Source: Batillaria attramentaria (taxonomy: Eukaryota; Mollusca; Gastropoda; Batillariidae). From it: 64,000 nt of DNA. The DNA lies in assembly GCA_018292915.2 (NCBI GenBank), contig JACVVK020000168.1, positions 189,501-253,500 of the forward strand, in the 5' to 3' direction. Under the pieces are notes generated by a model. The model did not search any database. It saw only the letters and a program-made list of their open reading frames with translations, and had not been told where the DNA came from. Both the position numbers and the translations under genes were made by a program. Positions 11,218-24,881 of the stretch are shown piece by piece. Within the stretch, counting starts at the first letter, position 1. The number at the start of each line of letters is the position of its first letter.

Positions 11218-12277
11218 TCATGTTTCATGAGAAAACCCGTCGCCAGTTGACTACATACTGAAACGTACACAGATATACTGGCAGTCCATAGAATAGAATT
11301 CCAAGACCACTTATTTAAAGGGGGGGGGGGGGGGGGGGGGGGGAAGACAAACTGCAGATTCCAAAACATTCAAGTCTCACAAGTGACATTTACATCCATT
11401 TGTGCAATACAATTTAACAATGTGACTTGACTTTTGCTAAAAGCAACACTGAGCATAATCCCTAAGTGGTAAACGCGACGGCATGTGTGAACAATGCAAA
11501 TAAATTTTCACTTCGCCTGTGCCAGGTCAGGTGACAAGTACTGTACATAGGGCCTAGGGGGAAAACGACAAATGGAGGAACACATGATACAATTTTTATA
11601 GCGATCTGTCATCACAAATGCTTGACACTTATACATCTGCACAACGGAGACAGGAAATGCTGTCAGAAAGTTTTGGTCAAGGCAACCGAACATGAAATGT
11701 GCAATGGCCGCAGCACAGAGTAAGACGGGAAAAAAATGAAATCAAGACTTCGAACTCGGCAGGGTTTTAACATCACAATCCCACACAATTTTCTCTCTAG
11801 CAATGTCCGAAGTCTTGATTTTGATTACAAAGGAAGTTTCGCCTTCAAAGTGTGACATACACTATCATGATTATGTACACCACTCCTGAACATCAAAGTG
11901 TCATAATGACATTGCTGTAGAGTTTTCTTGTACAGTAACTCAATTTTGAGAACAGCTCAGGAGGAACAGAGAAAGTGTGTCATCAAGAGCTATTCTCTAA
12001 ACCACCTTAAAAATCCCATGACAACAATTAGGTGGCTTTTAAGTAACAACCGTAGCAACCCCTGCACTCTCAAATAACAGCAAATGTATATGTTCAGTGT
12101 TTCTCATTCACTTATGTTAACAGTAACAGTTCCTTACACCCATCTCGCAGTCACTTCCAAATCCAACTGAATTTTCCACACACATTACAATAACTAAGGT
12201 CATGCCTCCATGTACTGTCATTCACTCTGTAAACCCTTGCCAGAATAAAGAACTGTTAAAGAAACAAAAAAAAGGTG

Positions 12278-12607
12278 ACCTTCCGGCTACGTCGCTAAAA
12301 AACTTCTTAGTCCTACATCGTGTGAAACAACTTACCCATGGTTTTTACATAGGTAATTTTCGACTTATTCCTAGTCCTACGTCGTGGGAAACAAATTACC
12401 CATGGTTTTTATATAGGCAATTCACAACTTACTCTTTAATTAGTCTGCTAATTACAAGTTAAACAACACAATTTTTGGCATGAACATAGTCAAACCATTT
12501 ATTGACAAAGTCATGAAATTTCAAAGCTGTGACCTAAATATTGACCGAGATACGTTCATCTAAAGCAATGTGTGTGCAACTTTTTACCCACGTCGTAGCC
12601 GGAAGGT
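12278..12607. mobile_element. 330-bp TIR element ending in ACCTTCCGGCTACG
   Basis: A 14-bp perfect terminal inverted repeat (ACCTTCCGGCTACG at 12278, reverse complement ending 12607) bounds 330 bp. The interior holds two copies of a ~60-bp block (CCTAC(A/G)TCGTG(T/G)GAAACAA.TTACCCATGG). No ORF was seen and no unambiguous target duplication, so the superfamily is open. Confidence 0.6.
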
Positions 12608-14567
12608 TAATACCCAATACCCCACATCAGAAGAAAAACTTTACTAATCATTAGGAACTTGAATCAAAACAAATACGTCCAAGCCGGTTTGAATAAAAAA
12701 TTTAGACTTTTTATCCCCTTTGCGCAATGACACACACATAAAGATGATTATCGAGAATGTAGAATACTGCAAGACATGTACTGATATTGAATTTGAAAAA
12801 GGTTTATTCTGACGATCAATATGAAGAAAAGACTCCAAATACCAACATGCATAATGATACATTTCCTATCAGGAAAATGCAATGCAAGAACAACATTCTG
12901 ACCATTAATAAAATTGAAACGCTCAAACAGAGGCAATAATATTTCCTAAAGCAATTACCTGGAGCAATAAAACATTTATTTTTATAAGAAACAAAAGCAG
13001 CTTAAATGCACTATGAAACTGAAGCGATTTTCTTCTTTAAATTTTAAAATAAGAGGGAAAAAAAAGCGCTCTGGTCTGAAGAATTGGAATGTACTTGTCC
13101 ATAATGATCAATAACCCTTAAAAAACGAATGCAGTTTTACTGATGGTCAGAAGCCATAATCACACAAAACACACATATTGCATGTATATGTACATGCCTC
13201 ACTGTATCAATCTCATTAAAAAAAATTTTTTTAAAAATCCACTGTTGGATAAAAAATATCCACTGCACAACAACAGTGACTCACGAGGGGGGAAAAGACA
13301 ATTTTTTTTACATAATGCACTCGTAATTCGCTTTTTGGTAAATATAATTTTTACTATTGCTGACCAAGTCACGCTTTTTACTGATGGACACTTAGAACAT
13401 TCTTCTCAAGTAAAGATGTTTTTAGTGAGTGTGTATGTACTGCTGTTTTTTTGTTTTTGTTGTGTTTTTTTACTGTTTGTTTTGTATGTAAACCAGTAGC
13501 ACTCTGCAGGCAGGCCACCTGGCCAGGTAAACAGAAGTACCGGCATCTTAAACAAGAACTAGGAATCTGAAAGAAGGGCTGCCTAAAAGCTCACAATATT
13601 TTTGCTCTCACACGCTTCGTTAATGCCCGTGTGAGCAGTCTCTCATTTCATAAACATCAACAGATTTTTTTTTCTGATAATTTTTCTCCTGTAGACAGGT
13701 GCTACCCTCCTATGTTTTAGATCTGCGGCACGGATGGTTTTGATTAATGTGACGTACACAGCCAATTCGAAAGAAGATTGCACAAATAAACAACAAAACA
13801 AAACAATACAGCCAACCACAAGCAGGTAACATGAGAAATCTTTTCCAAAGTGTCCATGAGTGGGCATATCAAGCAAATTCCATTAGATATATTTAATTCT
13901 GTTAAAATACTATGTACACTTTACCCATGCTTGGAGAATTAACATTGCCAAACAGCAATATCTGTGAACAAAAATGAAACAAAAGTCAAACCTGCCAAAA
14001 TGGCCAAAACGATTTGGGATGTTCCTTCTGTGAAGACACAAATTTCAAGATGACTGAGCCTTCCACTCACTTCACTCTTTCCCATTCTGTTTAAAAAAAA
14101 AAGAAAAAAAAAAGAGGCCACTTTGAAGACCACCGATCTACCTGTCCACAGGCGGTCATCTAGAGCAGGTCTGACAACATCACAAAGTCACAGACGCATA
14201 CCAAATACCATGTCATTCCTACCACACGTGCACCAAAGAAATATATACAGAACATTCAAGTCATTTTCCTTTTGCACACAAACATTTCATTTGGCTAGCT
14301 TGTCATGCAAACTCTTTTACTGAACGCATGCATATATATACTGAAACTCACAAACGCTGAAATGGCTGATAAATAAATACATGTACACCTTCCACCATAT
14401 CATCATCAGTGAATCATGTGTTCGCAAACAATACAACAAGTTTCAAACAGGCAAAAACAAAAACTGGGAGTGTCTGTACACACTGACACATAAACAAATG
14501 CCACATCATTTTCACAACTGTGTTTTCATACCACCAGAAGATTTTGCATTTTGCATGAGAAAGCATC

Positions 14568-14598
<31 letters not shown>

Positions 14599-15369
14599 CC
14601 AACCTCCGATCAAAGTACATATGTATGCCTTTCAAGGAACATTTCAAAGGGTGCAGGTAGGCAGGGATGATTTGTGACCGGTCCTCACAAAAGGGTTAGT
14701 TAGTTAGTTAGTTAGTTAGGGCTTAACGCCGCGCAAGCAACAAAGGCTAATTCGCGGCTAGCCTCACAAAAGGGACCACAAGTCGAAAATTATCAATTTT
14801 GAGATATGTACATCACTGCAGTCTACTGGTTATGCAGTTTAATTCAACATAAGAATGAAAGCTGTACTACTAAAATTAACAGACACCAGCAGTTCGCTAC
14901 TCACAAGGCGGTCACACTGACCCCCCGCACTCTTTTTGCCTGTAGCGGCGTTCGGCCTACTGCGACTTACGGTCCCTTTCGCGAGAACAGGTCATATCAA
15001 TTTTGTGAGATGCACATGGTTTGATATGTGGTAAATGCAAGTAACTGACCAACACATATCCCATGTCAAATTACAGTTTGACTGGCAAACCATCTCCGCT
15101 TACTTACACACTTTAAAAACAAGAGGAGATGCAAAAAAAAAAAAAAAAACCAGGCATAGTAGCCATCTTTCTTTCAGAAAAACACAGGTTGCAAGACAAA
15201 TACACAGCTGCAAAAAAGAAAAAAAAAATTAAAATAAAAGTGAGGATAGCACATGAGTCCGACAAGACAGCAAGTCACACAAGATCTGAAAATTCAGACT
15301 GTAGCCTGCACTGATCAAACATGATTAATCAAGCCTGGAGACGAGCACTGACTGTAAAGTGATCAGTAT

Positions 15370-16741
15370 TCAAGCCTTGAGAAGAGCATTGACGATGGCT
15401 CGAGCATTAAGGTTACGGATGTCCGTGTAGGTTTGGCCAGTTCCCACGAAGACGATTGGCTGGCCTGTGGTGTACGTCATGGAGATGGCTGCTCCCACCT
15501 GTCAACAACAAAACGATCACAAATGAAACCAACCACTCGAGAAGAATTGAATTTTAGCAGCGTAAAAGGCATTTGGGGGTCTATTCTAGCACACAAATGT
15601 AAAATATAAAAACAACACATCCCTGAATCGCTTCTAACAACAATAAAACAAAATAAACCAAAAAAAAAAAAAAGGAGAAATGAAAAGAAAGGCCTAACAA
15701 ACAAACAACTCAACACACTACAGAGAAAACCACTACACAGAGAAAAGTGCAGATGACACGCATGCTGGATCCCTGATGAGAACCGGGCCTTTAGTTCTTA
15801 AACAACAATAAAAGCACTAAAAATCCAATCAAAACACCTCTGAGTCTGCTGAGAATGACACGGCACAACCCATCAACATTAGAATTCAAACCAAATAAAG
15901 ACGTCCGGCTCACACAGAGAAGAAAATCTACCCAAGTAGTAAAAAACCAAAGGGCTTTTCTAGCAAAGGTTTTGTGTTACACTTAGGTGGTGGTGGTGTT
16001 CGGTTTTCTTTAATCCCTGAGAACTGGATTACTTGTTAGGAGAGTTTTGGAAATAACACATGGCCATAAAGCAGACACAGGAGTGTCACCCAAGCAAAGC
16101 TAAGACAGTCTTCCACAAGAGGTGTTGGTTTAACTGCCTCTGAAACGTCCTGTCATCTCACTGTTAGGTTAGACAGGTCCGCAGCCTTACCTTGTCGTCA
16201 ATGGTATCAAATTTGGTGAGAATGATGCCATCAATGAGTCGTGGGTTGGTCATGTTGGAGTGGTCGGCCAGGGCTTGGTTGAACTTGGTCAGCTGATCAA
16301 CCGCCTCGTTTCCAACCAGCGCTTCCCCAACAAACAGCACCAGGTCAGGCTGGTTGACCTTGATCAGTTTTGACAGGGCGCGCATCAGCGGTTCATTGTC
16401 CTGCATGCGGCCAGCTGTGTCCACCAGGCACACATCAAAATGGCAGTCGCGAGCTGGAACAAACGCAACATACGATTATTTTACACACTGCTTTATGCAA
16501 TGGAGCCCAGCATACTGGCAGGATAGCAAAGGTGAAGATAACATGATCATCAGCGAGCTTGAACTGAAAGAGGAAAAGCCTTTAAAGATCTCACACTGTT
16601 CCGCAATGTGAACTGTCTGCTGACAGAAACAGACCACTGTGTGTTTGAAAATCACGAAGGTATCCCAACCGTACAAATAACACCCACACGATCAACTCTC
16701 TCACTCTCTCTGCCTGCCAGCTTACTGTCTTATGCACGCGT

Positions 16742-16800
<59 letters not shown>

Positions 16801-19800
16801 TGCACACCCACTAGCAGCAAGTTACTTCTTGCTATGCATTACAAATTAGTAACAAAGCATTTAAATGGGCTATTTCCATCATTGTTAAGTTAACTTACGT
16901 TTTGGAACAGTTTCACTCATGAGAGTGCCCGTACACTCAAAGTACGCTATCTTGATGTTTACTACAGCTCTTAATGCCATACAATGTTTACACTTTGTGC
17001 GTGCGGTCGAACAATCAAATTCTACAACTGTTTTGATACTGCTGGAGTCCTCAGTGTGGATGCCTTATCAGCAAGCACCCTTCTGTTGGCTCAGTGCCAG
17101 CATTACAGATAACAGCAGGGTTGCACATTTAAGTCGGTCCCAGGACATTGACCTATAAAAATTTCAAATGTCCTATTTTTCCCACCTCAAGCGGACATTT
17201 GTCCTATTAAAATTTTTATTGCCACTAAGTGGCCAGGACACTGTGTCCTATCACTTTGCTGTTTCCAGGACACTTTGTCCTATAGAAGCTGTGGAAAATG
17301 TGCAACCCTGTAACAGTGGTGTGATGACAGATACCACAAAAACATCTAGACCACCAACCGCCCCATAGGCACAACAAAAACATCTCAGAACAATGTGTGA
17401 GCATAAAACTGGTAGCAGTTACCCCTTCACCAAAAGTTTACACTTACAAGGTGTATATCACTAGATAAGCCTCAATAATTTCTGATTCCAAGATCTAACC
17501 AGTTCTTCATCATCATAATGCAACCGGAATTCAGCTACATTTATTCCTCCAAGCAATGAACAGTCCATCTTTCTCACCATAGTTGATGGCCTCCATGGCA
17601 ATGCCAGCGGCATCTTTGCCGTAGCCCTTCTCGTACAACTGCACGGTCTGCTGGCCACCGTGTTTCTCTGGCGGGTGAAGCGCGTTCAGTTTGCGGACGT
17701 GGGTACGAAGCTGCTCCACGGCTCCGGCTCTGAACGTGTCGCATGCGGCAATCAGAACTCGGAATCCGTTCTCCACTAACCAGAAGCAAACCTAGTAGTT
17801 ACGCGAAAAAGTCAAGTGTTAAGAGTTTCGCCCAAGACAGACAGATGAAGAAGGGCTATTAAAACACAGACTCACTTTGTAACATACATCAGCCAAAACG
17901 TATCACCCTGATTAAAATTTGACTGATAGTACTTAATAATAATAATAATAGTATTGTATAGGCGCTTTTCCCAATTTCATGAATCGGCTCAAAGCGCCGC
18001 GAACTGAACCCAACATGCACGCTCACGTGAATCACACGCATCCTCTCACACACTGGACATAAACACATTACAATCACGTGGTGCGAAGGGTCAGCTCAGC
18101 AATTTAAATTTCGGAATTTAGAATTGCATTTATTTTTTCAAATTTGGTGGGCTGAACATTTCCAAAGCAGAGGGGGAGGAAGCTGGAGTACCCGGAGAGA
18201 ACCCCCGACGATCGGCCCGAATGAACGGTGCCACATACGAGAAGGAAAAATTTTTCGCCCTGAATGGGACTCGAACCTCTGACCTCTCGCATTGGTGACA
18301 AGTCTCTTAACCACTAGACCACCGACCGCCCGACTTTCACTGTTTCAGTACAAAAACGAGGTTTGGAACTGATCACGAAGGGGAAAAAAAAAGTGGAAAA
18401 TGAATTGTATGGCTTTGAAACTGGAGCTATCTACAGTTACTTGGTAGAAGGTCTGATGTGCCACAGATTTAACAAGTGATTAAAACTTCATGAGACAGCT
18501 GTTGTACTGAACTGTGCTAGTGTGACTCCACTTCTGTTGCTGTTTCAGAACCAAGCTATTGGGGAACTCAGAATTATGTAGACATTAGTCAAACGAAGGG
18601 GATTTTCAAAAGCAACGGAATAACATCAACTGAAAATTTAAATTCTGAGACTTAAATGTATAAAAAAGAAAAAGACAAGAAAAGCAGTCAGTCCCCCCCC
18701 CAAAATAAAAAAAAATAAAAAAAAATAAATAAAATAAAAATAATTTTTTTTTTTAAAGCAAAAAAAAAAAAAAAAAAAAAAGCAAGAAAAAAAAAAACAA
18801 AAAAAAAAAAAAACCCCACAGAAAGACAAAAAAAATTCCCTTAATTTTCACCCCAGGCACAGTACACTGGTTGCTACTACTGTGACTTTGTTCCTATCTT
18901 TCTTTCCCTTCTTTTCCTTGTATTGCAGACTAAAAATATTTGTGCATTCAGTATCCTTACCTTGGCCAGGTTGGTGGATTTGCCCACACCGTTCACCCCA
19001 CAGAACGTGATCACATACGGTCTCCGCTGTGCCTTGCAATCCATGGCATCTCGCAAGATGTCGACACGTCGTCGTGGTGACAGAATCTGAATGCAGGACT
19101 CCTGAAGGGCGTTCTTCACAGTGGTTGTGATGCCTGATAAAACAGATAAAACAGAAATATTGTTAGTCTAGTCTTCTCTGAACATCATGCACCACTTTTC
19201 TTTTCTTCTCTTCTTTTTTTGGCCAACTCCCGTGGTGATTCCACGCAGGTCATGGGTGGAATCCACGCAGGGCTCAGAGCATGGAGCAGTTTTTATTATG
19301 CATGATGAGAATGAGGGTGATGGTGTGATGATGCTATGAAGGTATATGTGGTTTGGGACTGCGTGACAGGACTGCATTCCCTGCTTCCTGTCATAAATGT
19401 CCCAGCGTCAACCAGGCCCTGGATCTATGGCATCTGCGGTGCCAGCCTAATAACCATCCACACCACAAGATGGGTCATAACACGAGAAGCACCGTCATAG
19501 TCACACCCGTGAAGTTGGTGAGTTTCCCCTCTGGGCCCATAGCGCACCCGTTTCGAGTAGACGCCGACCTAGTCCCACTTCAGACTAGCCTGGGCTGGGA
19601 TTTGAACCCGGGTCTCCCAGTCCATGGTCCAGTGTTTACCACTACACTCCAGGGGTGTGTCAAGCATCACTTTCACCTGACACTCATGATTTTAGACGAA
19701 GAGATTTGGGTCCTGTGTAAAATCTTGTCTAGCAGCGTCATGCCAATACACACACTGAAAACACATTGATACACAAACTGAAAACGGCCCTTAAATTTGT

Positions 19801-20515
19801 TCTGCCTTTTCTTGAAATAAAGATTGCAAGCTTGCAAATGAATGTCCCTAATACTAAAACCCCACAACAATAAGCTAATCTAGAAAAGAACAATGCACCA
19901 ACCAGGTATCAATGCTTTGGTGTAGCAACAAAATACAGGAAGTGCACAAAGCAAAATACAGACTTTCTGTATTCTGGCATTGCACAGCAGAATGTAACCC
20001 AACGTAGGATTCAAACGCTCCACAGTGGTGCATGTACATGTTCAGGGTGGAAGTACAGAGGCACCCCGAAACCTGAAACTATTTTCCGACCGAAACCAAA
20101 AACCTGAAACTTTTTCTGGGAAAGAGCTAAACCTGAAACTAACTTTAAGTTTTACACAGTTTCGGAACTTAGTATACTGCAGAAAATAATGTGAGGTTTG
20201 AAAAGTACGAAAATGATAAATAACATGCGATATGTATACAGTTCTACTTTGATGGCTTACAGCAGTTCAACAATAAAACCTCTAATTAAAATCCATCCAA
20301 ATATTTCCCCAAACCAGAAACCACCGTTTAAGATTTCTGCCAAGCCAGAACACTGACTTTCACAATCTTTCAAAGCTGGAATTCCGGTGTACGCCAGAAC
20401 AACTTGCACCCCTGCATGTTCAACTTACTTCCGAAAGTTCCCAGTACTTTTCCCTCCAGTTTAGTGGCCACAGAATCACACAGTTTGGCAGCAATGTCCG
20501 CAGCAACATTCTTGG
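15370..20515 (-). CDS. SRPRA: SRPRA exons 9-13: NG GTPase domain
   Basis: Exon 9 (20515-20429) encodes [20 protein letters not shown] of the N domain. Exon 10 (19133-18961) contains the P-loop GVNGVGKST (residues 429-437). Exon 11 (17791-17578) starts [10 protein letters not shown] and contains [14 protein letters not shown] and [10 protein letters not shown]. Exon 12 (16453-16191) contains DTAGRMQD (524-531), the GEALVGNEA block and TKFD (592-595). Exon 13 (15498-15370) ends [20 protein letters not shown]...KA-stop. All G1-G5 elements of SRP-type GTPases, including the insertion box region, are present, so the enzyme should be active. The first acceptor of exon 11 (CTAG|GTTTGC) is preferred over a nearer TTAG because it restores the conserved FW-LENGF segment. 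Confidence 0.95.
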
Positions 20516-23500
20516 CTAGAAATAAGAAACACAATATTAATGTCAGTGGTCTTGGGAAAGTAAAAGTGGGAGGAGAATGTGCATGCGTGTACATGCATAT
20601 ATATATGCATGTGTGTAAGTGGGTGTGCACGTGTGCAAATGTGTGTGCACATGGGGGTTGTGTCCAGATGTGGGTAAGGTGTTGCAAGTCATGATTTGTG
20701 AGAGCAGCGCCCTCTGTTTTGCAGAGCCCATACAAGTTCACAGCCTAAAAAATTCATGACTTTTCCAGGCCAACTCTCCTGTTTTCCATGACAACTTCCT
20801 CGCCCTCTTTCACACTAACACACGCGAGGGTAGAAATCTGAGCTTATCCACGTTATCGCAGTCAGCAAGGCCAATGTTCGGAGTTAGTCATTACCCTTAT
20901 GGGAAGGCAGTTTGTTGGTATTTTTGGTGATCAGTCCAGTGAGTAATCACCAAGCCAACCGTATCACGGGCTGGCTCAAAATGGCTTCCATAAAGTTTCG
21001 AAATTCCATGACTTTTCATGGCTCTTGAGATAATTTCATAACTTTCCAGACCTGGAACAGCTATTTTCAAATTTCATGACTTTTCCGGGATTCTATGACC
21101 TGTACAGACCCTGTCTAAAAACCATTCAATGGGATTAATAATTACCGATGAGATGGTCCTTCATCTTCTCCAAAACAGGTGCCAGGTCCTCTGCTGTCAA
21201 AGTTTTGGACCCGACCAGATTCTTGAACATGCTGAACATGCCAAACCCTCCACCTCCACTGGACTTGCTGCTTCCGGGGAAAAAAAAAAAAAAAAAAGCA
21301 TTTGAGTTACAAAATGGCTTGTTTTCGGAGGAAGGGGTGTATCTCTCTAAGTTGTTGCTGCTGTTTGGTTGCTTTTATTCTTTCAGCAACTTACTAGTCA
21401 ACTGTGCAAAATATATTTGTTGTTTCTGACGTTTAGTAACAACAGCCAGATCTGATTGGCAGTAATTTTACCGAAATGATCAGAGACAAAAGAATAGCAC
21501 CAATATATACATATATGCCCAATATTCATACTGACAGATGGACCAGACTTGGACGCCTATCAGCGCTTTTCCGGGTGCAGATCTGAAACTCAACCGCCAC
21601 AAGATACGCAGACTGACCTTGACTTTTGAGCCGCTGCCGGAGCCTGCTCCTCTTCCTCCACTTCCTCCTCGCTACTCTCCGACTCGATGTCGCGCAGCGC
21701 TCCCGACATCTGACCCACCAGTGCTTTCTGTACAAATCATGAAAAGGGAAAAACGTGTTTTTACTCTAAAATGTATTTTTCCTAAAAATACTTACCTGAT
21801 GGTGTTACCATATGAGTAACACCATCGGGTATGTATTTTACAGGAATAAACAGCGTCAGACTACATCAGCAAACAAGTGTAAATATAAGCAGCCGTTGTA
21901 GAACTCGTACTGTCAAAACTGCAAGAGTGATACCATGGTTACGCTGCAGCATATGGGACAAATCTGTGCTCAGCAAATTGGGACTTTATAGATAATGGGG
22001 CTAGAACATGACATCATACAAATCGTAGTGCAGTTATAGTGGAGCATGTGCACAGTTGGTGTTTGGTTGGGTTTTATTTGTTGTTGTTTGTTTGTTGTTG
22101 GGGTTTTTTGTTTCGTTTTGTTTTGGGATTTTTTGGGGTTTTGTTTTGTTGGTTTTTTGGTTTCTGTTTGTTTGGGTTTTTTTTTTTTTTTTTTTTGGGG
22201 GGGGGGGGTAATAGATTCACACTGACCATAGGTGCCAAGGATAAAAACAAATTCACCAAAATTCTGCAGGAAAAAACAACAACAACAAAAAAAAACACAA
22301 AAAACTAGACATTGAATAAAGAATCTTATGTAGTTTTCGCCTCAATTTCCACACACAGTGTATTTTTTCAACCAGGCACTGGTTTTTTTTTTTTTTTGGT
22401 TGTTGTTTTGTTTTGTTTTCCCCCCCCCCCTTCAAGTTCAACAGCTCTCACCTCAGCTTGCGTTGGCACACTCTTGTCATCTGCAGTTCCATTCTGTGCC
22501 GCTTCACCGTTAGTGAAGTCCAGGACTTCGGTGCTTTTCCCGCCAAGTTCCCAAACCCGGGCACTCTTCCCTTTCTTTTTGTTGGCCTCAGGGGTACTGG
22601 CTTTCCTATAATGAAAAGTTTAATTCACCTGTATTTACGCAGTAGGCAAGAAAACAAACAAACAAACAAAACACCACAAACACAAAGACCCCCCCCTTCC
22701 AAAAAGAGGCAGAAGAATAATTTTTATGAAAAAAAAACCAAAAAAAAAACATGCAACAAACAAAACATCAATAATCAGACACTGTTTCTGATTTTACTCT
22801 TTAAATTTTTTTTAAAAAAAAACAACAAAAAAACCCGAGAACTGGGTTGGCAGGTTGGTCACCACAATATTAATAACTACAGTTTGGGGGGTGGGGGTGG
22901 GGGGTGGGGGAGGTTAGGTTCATCTTAGCACTGGAGATCGTTTTGGAACTGCTCTAGCTGCCCAACAAGAGCCTAAAAACTCAATTACAAGGGTGCTGCA
23001 TAGAGTAATGGCATCACTGAGTCTATTACTGGGTTAGACTCCATTGTTTTCTGCTAACTGCTTTCATTCAAAGACTCACGAGGCTTCTGTGTTCTTCTTC
23101 TTGCCACGGTTGAAGAACGCCTCCCTGTTCTTGCGGAGCGTTTCCTCGTCTATTTCACCCCCTGATGTGCTTGAGGTCGCAGGTGCCGGGCTGGTCACTT
23201 CTGGCGCAGCTGACTTCTGAACTGCAGGTGCAGAGTTGGATACTGGGAAAAAAATTTAACAAATAGTTAGAAGACTGAAGGGTTTAAGTGAGGCATGGGG
23301 TGAATAGGGGATCACACGTGACCAGTTTAGCTCACAGGGGTACTCGTGAATTCTCTCAAATTAAAGCCCGTGCTGGGGGTAGCACGATGGCCCTACTGAC
23401 TGACGCGGTAAGGGTATTAGGGGAACTTCCACAGTATCATGCCACCTGGTATAGCCCTAGGAGAAAAAATTTAACAAATACATGTACATACAACTTTTTT

Positions 23501-24842
23501 TGTACAAAGAGTTTACCACAGCCTCGAATTTGGGCACTGTGTCTGTGATCAATGCACACAAAGTTAAGTATTCAGATAGTCCATTTCTCATGAAAATGGC
23601 CCGTAGAGGTGACATGTAAAACTCGTTTCAGTTACGGTATCGTGCATGCCTGCTACCGATTGTCAAGCTGCAGAAAGAGAAACGGCAAGACTTGTGTCCT
23701 CAACATTATGTCACGGGCACCCAAGCTGTTTTGCTGGGACAAGTTGTTCGGCAGGACAGGGGAAATGGTGAAGATAGGTAGTAGGGGACTGGTTGATCAA
23801 ACACACTGGCATTAACCTCGCAATGTCATTGTCACACCAGTTGCTTGCTTCCCAAATGCACATGTATGCCTATGCAGCATGCTACGACTGTATACACAGA
23901 TTACAAAAGCAACAAGAAGACAGCAGTGTTCCCGATCACGACAGGTGTGCGTATTTGTACGCAAAGAACTTTTAAACTGACGCACAAATCTGAGAACAGC
24001 GCGGCACAGGGGACGCACGTTACTGGTCTCTCATAATGCACTATTTTGTAAGCATGCAGGTTCGTCATAACCTGCAGGGGAAAAGAGAGAGAGGCCGGCC
24101 TCGCAACAGCTGGAGGCGGGACACTGAGGCAGAGCTATATAAGCAGGGGACCAGCTGGACTGGAGTGGCAAAAGTAGCCCAGAACCGAGTGCGATGGCGA
24201 AGGGTTGTCGATGGCCTATGCTCCACTTGGAGCCAGGGGCCTAAGTAAGTAAATAGGTTCCTCGCCTTACCGATTTGCTATGACGGACACGCTACAATTC
24301 ACATACATCTCTCCTACTTTTGTAAACAGCAAGAACAAATGGTTTTGACTTGCAGACTTTTCATACCAAAAGACCATGGCCCCCCTGATTATTTACAAAA
24401 GGCCCCTCAAAAATATAGAGAGAGGGTCCCAAGGTCCCTCGTATTTTCAAACCACAGGGAACAATGAAGACATGAACTGATGAAGAACAATCTATTACAG
24501 CAGCTGAACTAAGCGCTACCTAGTTCTTACCTTTCGGAGACTTGTTTTCTTTTGCTTTGCCTCCTTTCTTTTCTTCTTTCTTGTTCTCGATCATGGAAGC
24601 CACTGTTTTCTTGGATTTTTGTGAGTCTTCAAATGTGCGCATTTTCCTGTTGACAAACACTGTGCGTTCAGTGACCCTTGAATAAGGCCTTTTTACAGAC
24701 TCTATGTAAGCATTAAGCAAATTTTTCTGAGTCTTTCCAAAATACGAACGTAAAATTAGACAGGGGTGCAAGTCAAGTGGGAAACACTTCCCAAGCAGGA
24801 AAATGACTTTGACGTTAAACCTACTCTGGAAAATGTAGTTCA

Positions 24843-24881
<39 letters not shown>

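Larger units (their letters stand above)
10699..15369. other. Convergent 3' region between the claudin-like gene and SRPRA
   Basis: No further coding exon was recognised. The A/T-rich sequence probably holds the 3' UTR of the claudin-like gene (+) at its left end and a possibly long 3' UTR of SRPRA (-). It also contains a GT/G-rich tract near 11047-11120, a poly-G run at about 11320-11343, a TIR element at 12278-12607, a poly-C run at about 14575-14600 and a (GTTA)n tract at about 14695-14720. Confidence 0.45.

Noticed and set aside
18230..18331. tRNA gene candidates (GGTTCGAGTCCC B boxes here and at 33200, 36560, 37370, 39790, 41745, 61140)
   Set aside because: All recur with the same long bodies and tails, and cloverleafs are incomplete, so they are SINE heads rather than tRNA genes.
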